DNA of 26,281 bases from JBDUCV01 sp040003255 (GCA_040003255.1 JBDUCV010000033.1:1-26281); one strand, 5' to 3'. Counted from the stretch's first letter, positions 1 to 8,240 are shown. Made by a program: numbers and translations. The notes: generated from the sequence alone by a model not told the origin.

Positions 1-20
1 TCGGCGATCGCGTCGACGCC

Positions 21-1013
21 TCAACCGCGCCAAGCGTCGAGTAGCGATTCTTCCCGCGCCGGCGACAGGCCGGGCGTCCGGGGACTGGGCCGCCAACCGC
101 CGGGCACCGATTGCTGCCAGGCCCAGGTGTCAGCCACCGTGTCGGCGATCGGGCGGGTCGCCAGGCCCGACGCCCGAGCCGCGCTCGCGTCATGCGCGAA
201 CAGGCTCGGCGCGTCAGGTAGCCAGAGCGGGATCTCCGTCCAGCCCGCGACGTCCTGCCCGGCGAGCCAGTCGCTGTCGACCCAGCTGAACACGGCGTCG
301 GATCCGGTTGCCGCCCGACAGGCGGCCATCAGCTCGCCGCGGCTGATCGGCGGCGCGGTCGTCTCGAATGTGCCGGGGGGCGCCAATAAGGCGAACCTCG
401 CCAGGTCGCGGCAATCGATCACCGAGACCGGGTCGTCCGGCCCGCCGGGCACCAGCACGTCGCCACCGCGCGCCACCCGGTTGATCCACCACGGCAGGCG
501 GCCGACCGCCGAGTCGTGCGGGCCGACGATGCACCCTGCGCGCAGCAGCGCGGTCCGATCGGGCCCGAATGCACGCAGCGCGGCGAGCTCGCAGCCGACC
601 TTGAGCCAGCCGTACGCGGCCGATTCGTCTGCGGGCGCGTCTGCGCGGGTCGCGTCCGGGTCGCCGTCGTGGACGCCGCCAGCGCGGTAATCCTTCGCCT
701 CGGGCCAGCCAGGGAAGGCGTTGATGCTCGAAACGAAGGAGTAGTGGCGGCAGGACGCAGCGAGCAGCCGCGCCGAGGCGTCGACATCGACTGGGACGTA
801 GCCCGAGGAGTCGACTACGACATCGAACCGCCCCCCGGCGAGCTGTTCGAGGTCGGCCGCGATCGTGCGGTCGCCGACCAGCTGGCTGGCACGGTCGGAA
901 GCCGGCCCGGAGCGTCCCCGGTTGAAAACCGTCACCGAGTCGCCGGCCGCGAGCGCTTCGGCGACCACCGCCCGTCCGAGGAAAACCGTTCCACCGAGTA
1001 CGAGAACATCCAT
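21..1013 (-). CDS. NAD(P)-dependent epimerase/reductase, atypical SDR family
   Basis: A 330-residue Rossmann-fold protein. The N-terminus shows the nucleotide-binding glycine motif LGGTVFLGR (residues 6-14), followed by FNRGRS (30-35), a stretch usual in the branch annotated as NAD-dependent epimerase/dehydratase or reductase. The SDR catalytic pair YxxxK is present as Y134-GWL-K138, with a Ser-rich strand FVSSINAF (93-100) before it. Length fits the family. The ATG at 1013 is the natural start because the Rossmann fold begins immediately. It is divergent from fba, with 66 bp between the start codons, so the two share a promoter region. The substrate cannot be read from the sequence; family members act on nucleotide sugars or similar compounds. 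The fold assignment is firm, the exact reaction unknown. Confidence 0.88.
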   Translation of the reverse strand: MDVLVLGGTVFLGRAVVAEALAAGDSVTVFNRGRSGPASDRASQLVGDRTIAADLEQLAGGRFDVVVDSSGYVPVDVDASARLLAASCRHYSFVSSINAFPGWPEAKDYRAGGVHDGDPDATRADAPADESAAYGWLKVGCELAALRAFGPDRTALLRAGCIVGPHDSAVGRLPWWINRVARGGDVLVPGGPDDPVSVIDCRDLARFALLAPPGTFETTAPPISRGELMAACRAATGSDAVFSWVDSDWLAGQDVAGWTEIPLWLPDAPSLFAHDASAARASGLATRPIADTVADTWAWQQSVPGGWRPSPRTPGLSPAREESLLDAWRG

Positions 1014-1066
1014 CTGCCGAGCCGATCACGTGCCAACCGCAGCTGTCGAGTGTGTTCGCTCTGGGG

Positions 1067-1072
1067 AATACT
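1067..1072 (+). promoter_or_regulatory. Candidate -10 box for fba, leaderless arrangement
   Basis: AATACT lies 7 nt before the fba ATG, so transcription would begin at or next to the start codon. A weak -35 (CTGTCG, 1043-1048) sits 18 bp upstream. The 10-mer GGGGAATACT containing this box also occurs at the marR promoter (22818-22827). Confidence 0.4.
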
Positions 1073-1079
1073 GATCGGC

Positions 1080-2105
1080 ATGCCGATCGCGACTCCCGAG
1101 ATCTACGCCGACATGCTCGACCGCGCCAAGGGCGGGGGGTTCGCCTATCCCGCCATCAACGTCAGCTCATCGGAATCACTGAATGCGGCGCTGCGCGGCT
1201 TCGCGGATGCCGGCAGCGACGGCATCGTGCAGGTGTCAACGGGAGGCGCGGAGTTCGCGTCCGGCACCCGGGTAAAGGAGATGGTCACCGGCGCGGTAGC
1301 GCTCGCCGAGTTCGCCTACGCGGTGGCCGACAAGTATCCGGTCCACATCGCGTTGCACACCGATCACTGCCCAAAAGACAAGCTCGACTCCTATGTACGG
1401 CCCCTGATCGCGCTCTCGCAGCAACGGGTGGATTCCGGGCGAGACCCGTTGTTCCAGTCGCACATGTGGGACGGCTCGGCGATCGAGCTCGAGGAGAACC
1501 TGCGGATCGCCGCTGAGCTGCTGCAGAAGGCGGCCGCCGCCAAGGTTGTCCTCGAGGTCGAGATCGGTGTGGTCGGCGGCGAGGAGGACGGCGTCGTCGG
1601 GGAGATGAACGAGAAGCTCTACACCACGCCGGCGGACGCGCTGCGCACCGCCGAGGTGCTCGGCACCGGCGAAAAGGGCCGGTATCTATTGGCGGCCACC
1701 TTCGGCAACGTGCACGGCGTCTACAAGCCGGGCAACGTCAAGCTGCGTCCCGAAGTGCTTAAGCACATCCAGGACGAGGTGGCTGCCAAGCTCGGTAAGC
1801 CCAGCCCGTTCGAGCTGGTGTTCCACGGCGGTTCGGGCTCGGCTCTGGACGAGATCCGCGAGGCACTGTCCTATGGCGTGGTCAAGATGAACGTCGACAC
1901 CGACACCCAGTACGCGTTCACCCGCGAGATCGTCGGCCACATGTTCACCAATTACGACGGCGTCCTAAAGGTAGATGGCGACGTGGGCAACAAGAAGGTC
2001 TACGACCCGCGCAGTTATCTCAAGCTCGCCGAAACCGGGATGGCCGCCCGGGTGACCAAGGCGTGCGAGGACCTGCAGAGCGCCGGCACGTCGCCCACCA
2101 CGTGA
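1080..2105 (+). CDS. fba: Class II fructose-bisphosphate aldolase
   Basis: Zinc-dependent aldolase that cleaves fructose-1,6-bisphosphate to dihydroxyacetone phosphate and glyceraldehyde-3-phosphate in glycolysis, and runs in reverse in gluconeogenesis; cytosolic. The 341-residue length matches actinobacterial class II enzymes. Visible active-site motifs are HTDHC (93-97, with the catalytic Asp95 and zinc ligand His96), EVEIGVVGGEEDGV (from 159, with a metal-site Glu), FGNVHGVYKPGN (His212, zinc ligand), VFHGGSGS (His249, zinc ligand) and KMNVDTDTQ (269-277, phosphate and substrate contacts). The open frame runs far upstream, but the family N-terminus MPIATPEIYADML begins at the ATG at 1080. 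The upstream part is antisense to the SDR gene and is not coding. The next gene is DUF3151, as in other actinobacteria. Confidence 0.97.
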   Translation: MPIATPEIYADMLDRAKGGGFAYPAINVSSSESLNAALRGFADAGSDGIVQVSTGGAEFASGTRVKEMVTGAVALAEFAYAVADKYPVHIALHTDHCPKDKLDSYVRPLIALSQQRVDSGRDPLFQSHMWDGSAIELEENLRIAAELLQKAAAAKVVLEVEIGVVGGEEDGVVGEMNEKLYTTPADALRTAEVLGTGEKGRYLLAATFGNVHGVYKPGNVKLRPEVLKHIQDEVAAKLGKPSPFELVFHGGSGSALDEIREALSYGVVKMNVDTDTQYAFTREIVGHMFTNYDGVLKVDGDVGNKKVYDPRSYLKLAETGMAARVTKACEDLQSAGTSPTT

Positions 2106-2148
2106 GCCCGCCCGTCCAGCCCGTCCCGGCGACCTTTGGTCGAGTTCG

Positions 2149-2154
2149 TACCCT
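2149..2154 (+). promoter_or_regulatory. Candidate -10 box (TACCCT) upstream of the DUF3151 gene
   Basis: TACCCT within CGTACCCT lies 85 nt before the DUF3151 start. The same CGTACCCT 8-mer precedes purA at 2661-2668. No convincing -35 is seen, so this is a weak call. Confidence 0.25.
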
Positions 2155-2183
2155 GGCGGTGCAGAACGAACCAATACCGCCGA

Positions 2184-2225
2184 CCGGCCGGCCGGAGGGC
2201 GAGGGACGGCGGAGGGGCCGGCCGG
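2184..2225 (+). terminator. GC-rich hairpin between fba and DUF3151
   Basis: A perfect 10-bp inverted repeat: CCGGCCGGCC at 2184-2193 pairs with GGCCGGCCGG at 2216-2225 around a 22-nt loop. The right arm ends one base before the DUF3151 ribosome binding core GGAGG (2227-2231). No U-tract follows. It could terminate fba transcription, as many U-less actinobacterial hairpins do, or control access of ribosomes to the next gene. Confidence 0.5.
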
Positions 2226-2239
2226 GGGAGGATGCAGCT

Positions 2240-2647
2240 ATGACCGGCTTCGGCAATCTGCTCGTGCCGCCCACCCGGCTTCCGGTCGACCCGGCGGTCG
2301 AGCAGCTAGCCACCGGCGAGGACGCCAGTGCGGTGGCCGCTGCGCATCCTGCGTCCTCCGCGGCGTGGGCCACGCTGGCCGAGGCGGCGCTCGCGGCCGG
2401 CCGCCCAGTCGAGGCCTATGCGTACGCCCGCACCGGCTACCACCGAGGCTTGGATGCGCTGCGCCGCGCCGGCTGGAAGGGCAACGGGCCGATTCCGTGG
2501 GCGCACGATCCGAATCGAGGGTTCCTGCGCGCGCTGTACCTGCTCGGCCAGGCTGCGTCGGCGATCGGCGAGCAGGACGAGGCGCAGCGGTGCGCGACGT
2601 TCCTCGCCGACAGTGACCCCGGGGCGGCCGCGGCTCTCAGCGGCTGA
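2240..2647 (+). CDS. DUF3151 family protein
   Basis: A 135-residue soluble, Ala-rich helical protein. The sequence GWKGNGPIPWAHDPNRGFLR (about residues 79-98), followed by ALYLLGQAASAIGEQDEAQRC, matches the DUF3151 family, an actinobacterial group of unknown function normally encoded between fba and purA. The helical repeats resemble TPR-like alpha-helical packing, but no complete TPR consensus is evident. The ATG is chosen because GGGGGAGG (2224-2231) sits 8 nt upstream and the family N-terminus (MTxxGNLL type) begins here. The frame also runs upstream, but that part overlaps fba and a hairpin. Family assignment is good; function unknown. Confidence 0.88.
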   Translation: MTGFGNLLVPPTRLPVDPAVEQLATGEDASAVAAAHPASSAAWATLAEAALAAGRPVEAYAYARTGYHRGLDALRRAGWKGNGPIPWAHDPNRGFLRALYLLGQAASAIGEQDEAQRCATFLADSDPGAAAALSG

Positions 2648-2662
2648 TCCTCCGGCGTCCCG

Positions 2663-2668
2663 TACCCT
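2663..2668 (+). promoter_or_regulatory. Candidate -10 box (TACCCT) for purA
   Basis: TACCCT, in the same CGTACCCT context as at 2147-2154, lies 38 nt before the purA ATG. That would give a leader of about 30 nt carrying the strong Shine-Dalgarno. No clear -35 is seen. Confidence 0.3.
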
Positions 2669-2693
2669 TCGCTGCGCCCCAATCCGTAAGCCC

Positions 2694-2700
2694 AAGGAGG
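2694..2700 (+). promoter_or_regulatory. Strong ribosome binding site of purA
   Basis: AAGGAGG, 6 nt before the purA ATG, is a near-perfect anti-16S match. It fixes the start and contrasts with the SD-less purD, purB, purC, purQ and purF. Confidence 0.85.
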
Positions 2701-2706
2701 CCCGGG

Positions 2707-3993
2707 ATGCCCGCGATCGTTCTGCTCGGCGCCCAGTGGGGCGACGAAGGCAAGGGCAAGGCGACCGACCTGCTCGGCAGCCGGGTGGACGCCGTCGTCA
2801 AGTTCAACGGCGGCAACAACGCCGGCCACACGATCGTCATCGGCAAGCAGAAATACGCCCTGCACCTACTGCCGTCCGGCATCCTTACCCCGGGCTGCAC
2901 GCCGATCATCGGCAACGGTGTGGTCGTCGACCTCGGCGTGCTTTTCGAGGAGATCGACGCGCTCGACGCTCGCGGCGTCGACACGTCCAAGCTGGTCGTC
3001 AGCGCCTCAGCCCACGTGATCACGTCCTACAACCGCACGATCGACAAGGTCACCGAACGCTTCCTGGGCAGCCGGCGCATCGGCACCACAGGACGGGGCA
3101 TCGGCCCCACGTACGCAGACAAGATGTCGCGCATCGGTATTCGGGTGCAGGATCTGTTCGACGAGGCAGTGCTGCGCGAAAAGGTCACCGGGGCGTTGGC
3201 GTTCAAGAATCAGGTGCTCGTCAAGGTCTACAACCGGAAAGCCGTCGAGGTCGACGCTGTGGTCGATGAATTGCTCAGCTACGCGGATCGGCTGCGCCCG
3301 ATGGTCGCCGATACCAGCCTGCTGCTGGAGCAGCTGCTCGACGAGGGCCGCAATGTCGTCCTGGAAGCGGGTCAGGCGACACTGCTCGACGTCGACCACG
3401 GCACTTATCCGTTCGTCACGTCGTCCAACGCGACGGCGGGCGGCGCCTGCACCGGCAGCGGCATCCCACCCACTCGGATCACCCGGGTGATCGCCGTGGT
3501 CAAGGCGTACACGACGAGGGTAGGCGAGGGGCCGTTCCCGACCGAACTGCTCGACGTGAAGGGCGAGCGACTGCGCGAGGCTGGTGCCGAGTACGGCACC
3601 ACCACCGGACGTCCGCGCCGATGCGGCTGGTTCGATGCGGTGATCGCCCGCTATGCCACCCGGGTGAACGGGGTCACCGACTTCGTGCTCACCAAGCTCG
3701 ACGTGCTGACGGGTATGGAAGAGATTCCGGTCTGCGTGGCGTACGAGGTCGACGGCGTCCGCCACGACGAGATGCCGATGACGCAGGCGCAGTTCGCCCG
3801 AGCCCTCCCGATCTACGAGACCTTTCCAGGATGGGACGAGGACATCGCGAAGGCCCGCACGCTCGACGACCTGCCGGGTAACGCTCGCGACTACGTCGCC
3901 ACACTGGAAGCGATGATCGGGGCGCCGATCTCGGTGATCGGTGTCGGTCCCGGACGGGACGAAACGATCGCCGTCCGCGACTTACTCGACTGA
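2707..3993 (+). CDS. purA: Adenylosuccinate synthetase
   Basis: Catalyses GTP-dependent ligation of aspartate to IMP, giving adenylosuccinate, the first committed step from IMP to AMP; cytosolic homodimer. The 428-residue length is typical. The N-terminal P-loop GAQWGDEGKGK (8-18) holds the catalytic Asp13. NGGNNAGHT contains His41. RGIGPTYADK, DHGTYPFVTSSN, TTTGRPRRCGWFD and a C-terminal VGVGPGRDETI are all present. The IMP-binding loop usually written EGAQG or EGSQA reads EAGQA here, a small departure. With purB, also in this window, it completes IMP to AMP. A PQQ lipoprotein gene follows after a 13-bp gap. Identification is essentially certain. Confidence 0.98.
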   Translation: MPAIVLLGAQWGDEGKGKATDLLGSRVDAVVKFNGGNNAGHTIVIGKQKYALHLLPSGILTPGCTPIIGNGVVVDLGVLFEEIDALDARGVDTSKLVVSASAHVITSYNRTIDKVTERFLGSRRIGTTGRGIGPTYADKMSRIGIRVQDLFDEAVLREKVTGALAFKNQVLVKVYNRKAVEVDAVVDELLSYADRLRPMVADTSLLLEQLLDEGRNVVLEAGQATLLDVDHGTYPFVTSSNATAGGACTGSGIPPTRITRVIAVVKAYTTRVGEGPFPTELLDVKGERLREAGAEYGTTTGRPRRCGWFDAVIARYATRVNGVTDFVLTKLDVLTGMEEIPVCVAYEVDGVRHDEMPMTQAQFARALPIYETFPGWDEDIAKARTLDDLPGNARDYVATLEAMIGAPISVIGVGPGRDETIAVRDLLD

Positions 3994-4006
3994 GTCACAC
4001 TGCCGT

Positions 4007-5407
4007 ATGCGGCGGGCCGTGATCTTCTGCACGATGGGGCTGGCGCTCGCCGCATGCACGAGCGGCGGTACCGATCCGGCGCCGTCCGAGCAGCCGCCCA
4101 CGCAGACGTCGGCGGGCAGCACACCGAGCCCGACGACCGGGCCGATTACCCCGCCGGTTCCCGACTGGCCGACCTATCACGGCGACGCTGCGCGGACGGG
4201 AATGTCGCGCGTCCTGCCCACACCCACCGGTGCGCTGCACACGACAGCGGTGAACCTTGACGCCGCGATGTATGCCTCGCCAATCGTCGGCGCTGGTGTG
4301 ACGATCGCCGCGACCGAGAACAACAGCGTGTACGGGCTGGACGCCTCGGGACGTCCGCTGTGGCGCGCCCAGCTCGGGCCGCCGGCCCGCAGGAGCGACC
4401 TGCCCTGCGGCAACATCGACCCGTCCGGCATCACCGCGACGCCGGCGTATGACCCGGCGTCCGGATCGGTCTTCGTGGTCACCGAGCAGCGCGACCCGGT
4501 GCGGCACGAGCTCGTCGCTCTCGACGTCCGCACCGGGGCGACCCGCTGGCACGTCAGCGTCGACCTGCCCGGGGCCGACCCGCGGGCAATGCAGGAACGG
4601 GGTGCGCTCGCCGTCGCGGGTGGGCGGGTGTGGGTACCGTTCGGCGGCCGAGACGGCGACTGCGGCGATTACAAGGGTCGCCTGGTGGGCGTGCGCCTCG
4701 ACGGCACCGGCGCAGCAGTCGACTACACCGTGCCGACCATCCGCGAGGGCGGGATCTGGGCGCCCGCCGGTCCCGTCGTCGATCCGGCCGGGCAGCTGTA
4801 TGTGGCGGTGGGCAACGGCGAAGCCGGCACGGGTGACCGCTACGACTTCAGCGACTCGGTGCTCAAGATCGACCCGTCCACGGTGAAGCTGCTCGACTCC
4901 TTCTCACCGCGCAGCTGGCAGAGTGACAACGGCGCTGACCTGGATCTCGGCTCGCAAGGCCCGGCCCTGGTCGACGAGCGGTGGGTGTTCATCGCCGGCA
5001 AGTCCGGCACCGGCTACGTGCTGCGCCAGAACGCGCTCGGCGGCATCGGCGGCGAGGTCAGCAGCTTGGAGTTGTGCCGCTCGTTCGGTGGGCCGGCGGT
5101 GGCTGGCGATGTGGTGTACGTGCCGTGTGCTGACGGCGTGCGGGCCGTCCGGATCGATGCGAGCGGGACGATGCGCGTGCTGTGGCATGCGGAGCAGTCC
5201 ATCGCCGGGTCACCTGTGCTCGGTGGCAGCCGGGTGTGGAGCCTCGACCAGGACGCCGGCCGGCTGCACGCGCTGGACCCGGTCACCGGCCGCTCGACGC
5301 TCGACGTCGCCGTGGGTGACGTCACCCGGTTCGCGACGCCCGCGCTGCACGGCAACCAGGTGCTCGTCCCGACAAGGGCCGGCCTGGTGGTTGTCACCGT
5401 CAGCTGA
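4007..5407 (+). CDS. PQQ-like beta-propeller lipoprotein
   Basis: A 466-residue exported protein. MRRAVIFCTMGLALAAC is a short lipoprotein signal peptide with the lipobox LAAC and lipidated Cys17. A Ser/Thr/Pro-rich linker follows, to about residue 50. The mature part opens with WPTYHGDAARTG, common in PQQ/BamB-like propellers, and then has repeated blades such as NNSVYGLDASGRPLWRAQL, LVALDVRTGATRWHV and LHALDPVTGRSTLDV. Without checkable quinone ligands it is best called a structural or binding propeller, not a dehydrogenase. The ATG giving a proper n-region is chosen. There is no good SD, but CACACT lies 5 nt upstream, compatible with a leaderless message. Its position between purA and purD is unexplained by function. 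Confidence 0.85.
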   Translation: MRRAVIFCTMGLALAACTSGGTDPAPSEQPPTQTSAGSTPSPTTGPITPPVPDWPTYHGDAARTGMSRVLPTPTGALHTTAVNLDAAMYASPIVGAGVTIAATENNSVYGLDASGRPLWRAQLGPPARRSDLPCGNIDPSGITATPAYDPASGSVFVVTEQRDPVRHELVALDVRTGATRWHVSVDLPGADPRAMQERGALAVAGGRVWVPFGGRDGDCGDYKGRLVGVRLDGTGAAVDYTVPTIREGGIWAPAGPVVDPAGQLYVAVGNGEAGTGDRYDFSDSVLKIDPSTVKLLDSFSPRSWQSDNGADLDLGSQGPALVDERWVFIAGKSGTGYVLRQNALGGIGGEVSSLELCRSFGGPAVAGDVVYVPCADGVRAVRIDASGTMRVLWHAEQSIAGSPVLGGSRVWSLDQDAGRLHALDPVTGRSTLDVAVGDVTRFATPALHGNQVLVPTRAGLVVVTVS

Positions 5408-5417
5408 GCCCACGGAT

Positions 5418-5423
5418 TAGGCT
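5418..5423 (+). promoter_or_regulatory. Candidate -10 box for purD, leaderless arrangement
   Basis: TAGGCT lies 8 nt before the purD GTG, with no Shine-Dalgarno between. TTGTCA (5391-5396) is a possible -35, but its 21-bp spacer is long. Confidence 0.45.
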
Positions 5424-5431
5424 GCCCGCCC

Positions 5432-6688
5432 GTGCGCGTACTCGTCATCGGATCTGGGGGGCGGGAGCATGCGCTGTGCCTCGCGCTCGCCGCGGATCCC
5501 TCGGTCACCGCGCTGATCTGCGCGCCGGGAAATGCGGGTACGGCAGCCGTTGCCGAGCAGCGCGGGGTCGACACGCAGGACGGGGTGGCCGTCGCCCGAT
5601 TGGCGCTCGAGGTCGATGCCGATCTGGTTGTGATCGGTCCCGAGGCGCCGCTCGTCGCAGGCGTCGCGGACGCAGTGCGCGCCGCCGGCATCGACTGCTT
5701 CGGCCCGTCGGCCGCGGCGGCGCAACTCGAGGGCAGCAAGGCGTTTGCCAAGAACGTGATGGCCGCTGCCGGCGTCCCGACGGCCACCGCTCGGGTCTGC
5801 ACTGGCCCGGCCGAGGTCGGTGCGGCGCTCGACGTGTTCGGGCCGCCATATGTCGTGAAGGACGACGGCCTCGCCGCCGGCAAGGGGGTCATCGTCACTA
5901 CCGACCGGGCAGCGGCGCTTGCGCACGCCAGCCGGTGCGCGCGTGTCGTGGTCGAGGAGTATCTCGATGGCCCCGAGGTGTCGCTGTTCTGTGTCACCGA
6001 CGGGGCGAGCGTCGTGGCGCTGCTGCCCGCCCAGGACTTCAAACGCATTGGGGACGGCGACACCGGCCCCAACACGGGCGGCATGGGCGCATATGCACCG
6101 CTGCCGTGGCTGCCGCCCGGGACGGTCGGGGACGTCATGCGCACGGTCGCCCAACCGACCATCGCGGAGATGGCGCGCCGCGGTGCCCCGTTCGCCGGCC
6201 TGCTCTACATCGGTCTTGCCCTGACCGCGCGCGGCCCACGAGTGGTCGAATTCAACGCCCGGTTCGGAGATCCTGAGACCCAGGTTGTGCTCGCCCTGCT
6301 CGAGTCGCCCATCGGTGCGCTGTTGCACTCGGCGGCCACCGGGACGCTCGCCGCGCTACCGCAGCTGCAGTGGCAGGATGCTGCTGCGGTAACCGTGGTG
6401 ATCGCGGCGGGCGGCTATCCGGCAACACCGCGTACCGGTGACCTGATTATCGGCGCCGATCAGCCGGGCGTGATCCACTCCGGGACCCGTCGCCGCGACG
6501 ACGGCGCGGTGGTGTCGGCGGGGGGCCGAGTGCTGTCGGTCACCGCGACCGGTGGCTCGCTCGCGGCAGCCCGCGATCGCGCGTACGCGCTGGTGGCGAC
6601 GATCGACCTGCCGGGCGGCCAGTACCGTCGCGATATCGCTGCCCGCGCAGCCGCCGGCGAGATCCGGTTGCCGGCGCCGTTCAGCTGA
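5432..6688 (+). CDS. purD: Phosphoribosylamine-glycine ligase (GAR synthetase)
   Basis: ATP-dependent ligation of glycine to 5-phosphoribosylamine, step 2 of de novo purine synthesis; cytosolic ATP-grasp enzyme. The 418-residue chain begins directly with VLVIGSGGREHAL, the PurD N-domain signature, which supports the GTG start. Further motifs are the IGPEAPLVAG loop, FGPSAAAAQLEGSKAFAKN, the ATP-grasp strand VVKDDGLAAGKGV, DFKRIGDGDTGPNTGGMGAY and the metal-binding VVEFNARFGDPETQ. A C-terminal GARS domain follows. It uses the unstable product of PurF, encoded about 13 kb downstream. No SD is visible; a -10-like box just before the start suggests a leaderless mRNA. Confidence 0.97.
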   Translation: MRVLVIGSGGREHALCLALAADPSVTALICAPGNAGTAAVAEQRGVDTQDGVAVARLALEVDADLVVIGPEAPLVAGVADAVRAAGIDCFGPSAAAAQLEGSKAFAKNVMAAAGVPTATARVCTGPAEVGAALDVFGPPYVVKDDGLAAGKGVIVTTDRAAALAHASRCARVVVEEYLDGPEVSLFCVTDGASVVALLPAQDFKRIGDGDTGPNTGGMGAYAPLPWLPPGTVGDVMRTVAQPTIAEMARRGAPFAGLLYIGLALTARGPRVVEFNARFGDPETQVVLALLESPIGALLHSAATGTLAALPQLQWQDAAAVTVVIAAGGYPATPRTGDLIIGADQPGVIHSGTRRRDDGAVVSAGGRVLSVTATGGSLAAARDRAYALVATIDLPGGQYRRDIAARAAAGEIRLPAPFS

Positions 6689-6708
6689 CCTAGTTGCGTG
6701 CTGTGCGC

Positions 6709-6714
6709 GACACT
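6709..6714 (+). promoter_or_regulatory. Candidate promoter -10 for purB, leaderless arrangement
   Basis: GACACT lies 6 nt before the GTG at 6721. CTGACC at 6685-6690 is a plausible -35 with an 18-bp spacer. The first base departs from TANNNT. Confidence 0.4.
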
Positions 6715-6720
6715 GGTGCC

Positions 6721-8136
6721 GTGATCCCGAACGTGCTTGCCACGCGGTACGCCTCACCCGCGATGACGGCGGTCTGGTCGCCCGAGCACAAGATCGTCCT
6801 TGAACGGCAGCTGTGGATCGCCGTGTTGCGGGCGCAACGCGACCTCGGTGTCACCGTGACTGACGGGGCGATCCAGGCGTACGAGTCGGTCGTCGACCGG
6901 GTCGACATGGCGTCGATCGCCGCCCGTGAACAAATCACCCGGCACGACGTGAAGGCGCGGATAGAAGAGTTTGCGGCCCTCGCCGGCCACGAGCACATCC
7001 ACAAGGGGATGACCAGCCGAGACCTGACCGAGAACGTCGAGCAACTGCAGGTGCGAGTGTCGCTCGCGTTGGTGCGGCACAAGACCCTGGCCGTGCTGGC
7101 CCGTCTTGCCAGACGCGCCGCCGAGTTCGATGCCCTCGTGATGGCTGGCCGCTCGCACAACGTCGCCGCGCAGGTCACCACCCTAGGCAAGAGGTTTGCT
7201 TCCGTCGCTGACGAGTTGCTCGTCGCGCTCGGCCGGATCGACCACCTGGTCGCCCGCTACCCGCTGCGTGGCATCAAGGGCCCGGTCGGCACTGCGCAAG
7301 ACATGCTCGACCTGCTCGGGTCGTCATCGGCGCTCGAGGATCTCGAGACGCGGGTCGCCGCTCAACTGGGTTTCGACCGGGTGCTGACCAGCGTCGGGCA
7401 GGTGTATCCGCGATCGCTGGACTTCGACGTGCTGTCCGCGCTCGTGCAGGTTGCCGCCGCGCCGTCGTCCATGGCGAAGACGATCCGGCTGATGGCCGGG
7501 CACGAGTTGGTCACCGAAGGGTTCCGTCCGGGTCAGGTCGGGTCGAGCGCGATGCCACACAAGATGAACTCCCGGTCGGCCGAACGGATCAACGGTTTCG
7601 CGGTGATCCTGCGCGGCTACGCGTCGATGGCGGCCGAGCTCGCGGGCGATCAGTGGAACGAGGGCGACGTGTCGTGCTCGGTTGTCCGCCGGGTCGCCCT
7701 GCCCGACGCATTCTTCGCGCTGGACGGTCTGCTCGAGACGACGCTCACCGTGCTGGACGACTTCGGCGCCTATCCGGCGGTGATCGCGCGCGAGCTCGAT
7801 CGCTACTTGCCGTTTCTTGCCACGACGAGGGTGCTGATGGCCGCGGTGCGAGCGGGTGTGGGCCGCGAAGTCGCACACGACGTGATTAGCCAGCATGCGG
7901 TTGCGGTCGCGCTCGAGATGCGGGAGAAGGGCACCGACAGCAACAACCTGTTCGAACTGCTCGCGGCGGATTCGCGACTGCGGCTGTCCGCTGCCGAGCT
8001 CGACGGGTTGCTCGCCGACCCGTTGTCGTTCGCCGGCGTGGCTCAGGCTCAGGTGGCCGCGGTGGTCGCGGCCGTCGATGCCGCGCTGGTCACTGACCCG
8101 TCCGCCGCCCGCTACGTCCCGGCGCCGATTCTCTGA
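6721..8136 (+). CDS. purB: Adenylosuccinate lyase
   Basis: Cleaves fumarate from SAICAR (to AICAR) and from adenylosuccinate (to AMP), so it serves both IMP synthesis and the AMP branch. It belongs to the fumarase/aspartase superfamily and is a cytosolic tetramer. The 471 residues match actinobacterial PurB. Motifs are the N-terminal IPNVLATRYASPAM, GMTSRDLTENVEQLQ, GRSHN (His146, general-acid region) and the signature loop GSSAMPHKMNS (catalytic Ser275/276). The GTG at 6721 is preferred because the family begins with (S)IPNVLATRYAS. A TTG at 6694 and a GTG at 6703 are in frame upstream but add unconserved residues. Lies 32 bp after purD. Confidence 0.96.
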   Translation: MIPNVLATRYASPAMTAVWSPEHKIVLERQLWIAVLRAQRDLGVTVTDGAIQAYESVVDRVDMASIAAREQITRHDVKARIEEFAALAGHEHIHKGMTSRDLTENVEQLQVRVSLALVRHKTLAVLARLARRAAEFDALVMAGRSHNVAAQVTTLGKRFASVADELLVALGRIDHLVARYPLRGIKGPVGTAQDMLDLLGSSSALEDLETRVAAQLGFDRVLTSVGQVYPRSLDFDVLSALVQVAAAPSSMAKTIRLMAGHELVTEGFRPGQVGSSAMPHKMNSRSAERINGFAVILRGYASMAAELAGDQWNEGDVSCSVVRRVALPDAFFALDGLLETTLTVLDDFGAYPAVIARELDRYLPFLATTRVLMAAVRAGVGREVAHDVISQHAVAVALEMREKGTDSNNLFELLAADSRLRLSAAELDGLLADPLSFAGVAQAQVAAVVAAVDAALVTDPSAARYVPAPIL

Positions 8137-8227
8137 CCGTCGTTCCATGATCAATAGAGCGATACGTTCGGCTGGGCACCGCAACCTGCTGTTGGTCATC
8201 GAGCTGGGCTGGCGGGAACGGGTCTGA

Positions 8228-8233
8228 CAGGAT
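8228..8233 (+). promoter_or_regulatory. Candidate -10 box for purC, leaderless arrangement
   Basis: CAGGAT lies 7 nt before the purC GTG and there is no SD. No convincing -35 is seen. Confidence 0.38.
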
Positions 8234-8240
8234 CGCCCGC

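Noticed and set aside
516..1079. Open frame extending fba upstream by 188 codons
   Set aside because: It is antisense to the SDR gene, has no aldolase homology, and the family N-terminus begins at the ATG at 1080.
5014..6162. 382-codon minus-strand open frame over the propeller and purD genes
   Set aside because: Ser/Thr/Pro-rich low-complexity shadow translation covering two confident genes.
6694..6720. TTG start for purB nine codons upstream
   Set aside because: The extra residues are not conserved; known PurB proteins begin at about IPNVLATRYAS.
8148..8227. 26-residue small ORF between purB and purC
   Set aside because: No ribosome binding site and no recognisable protein pattern; the gap more simply holds the purC promoter.
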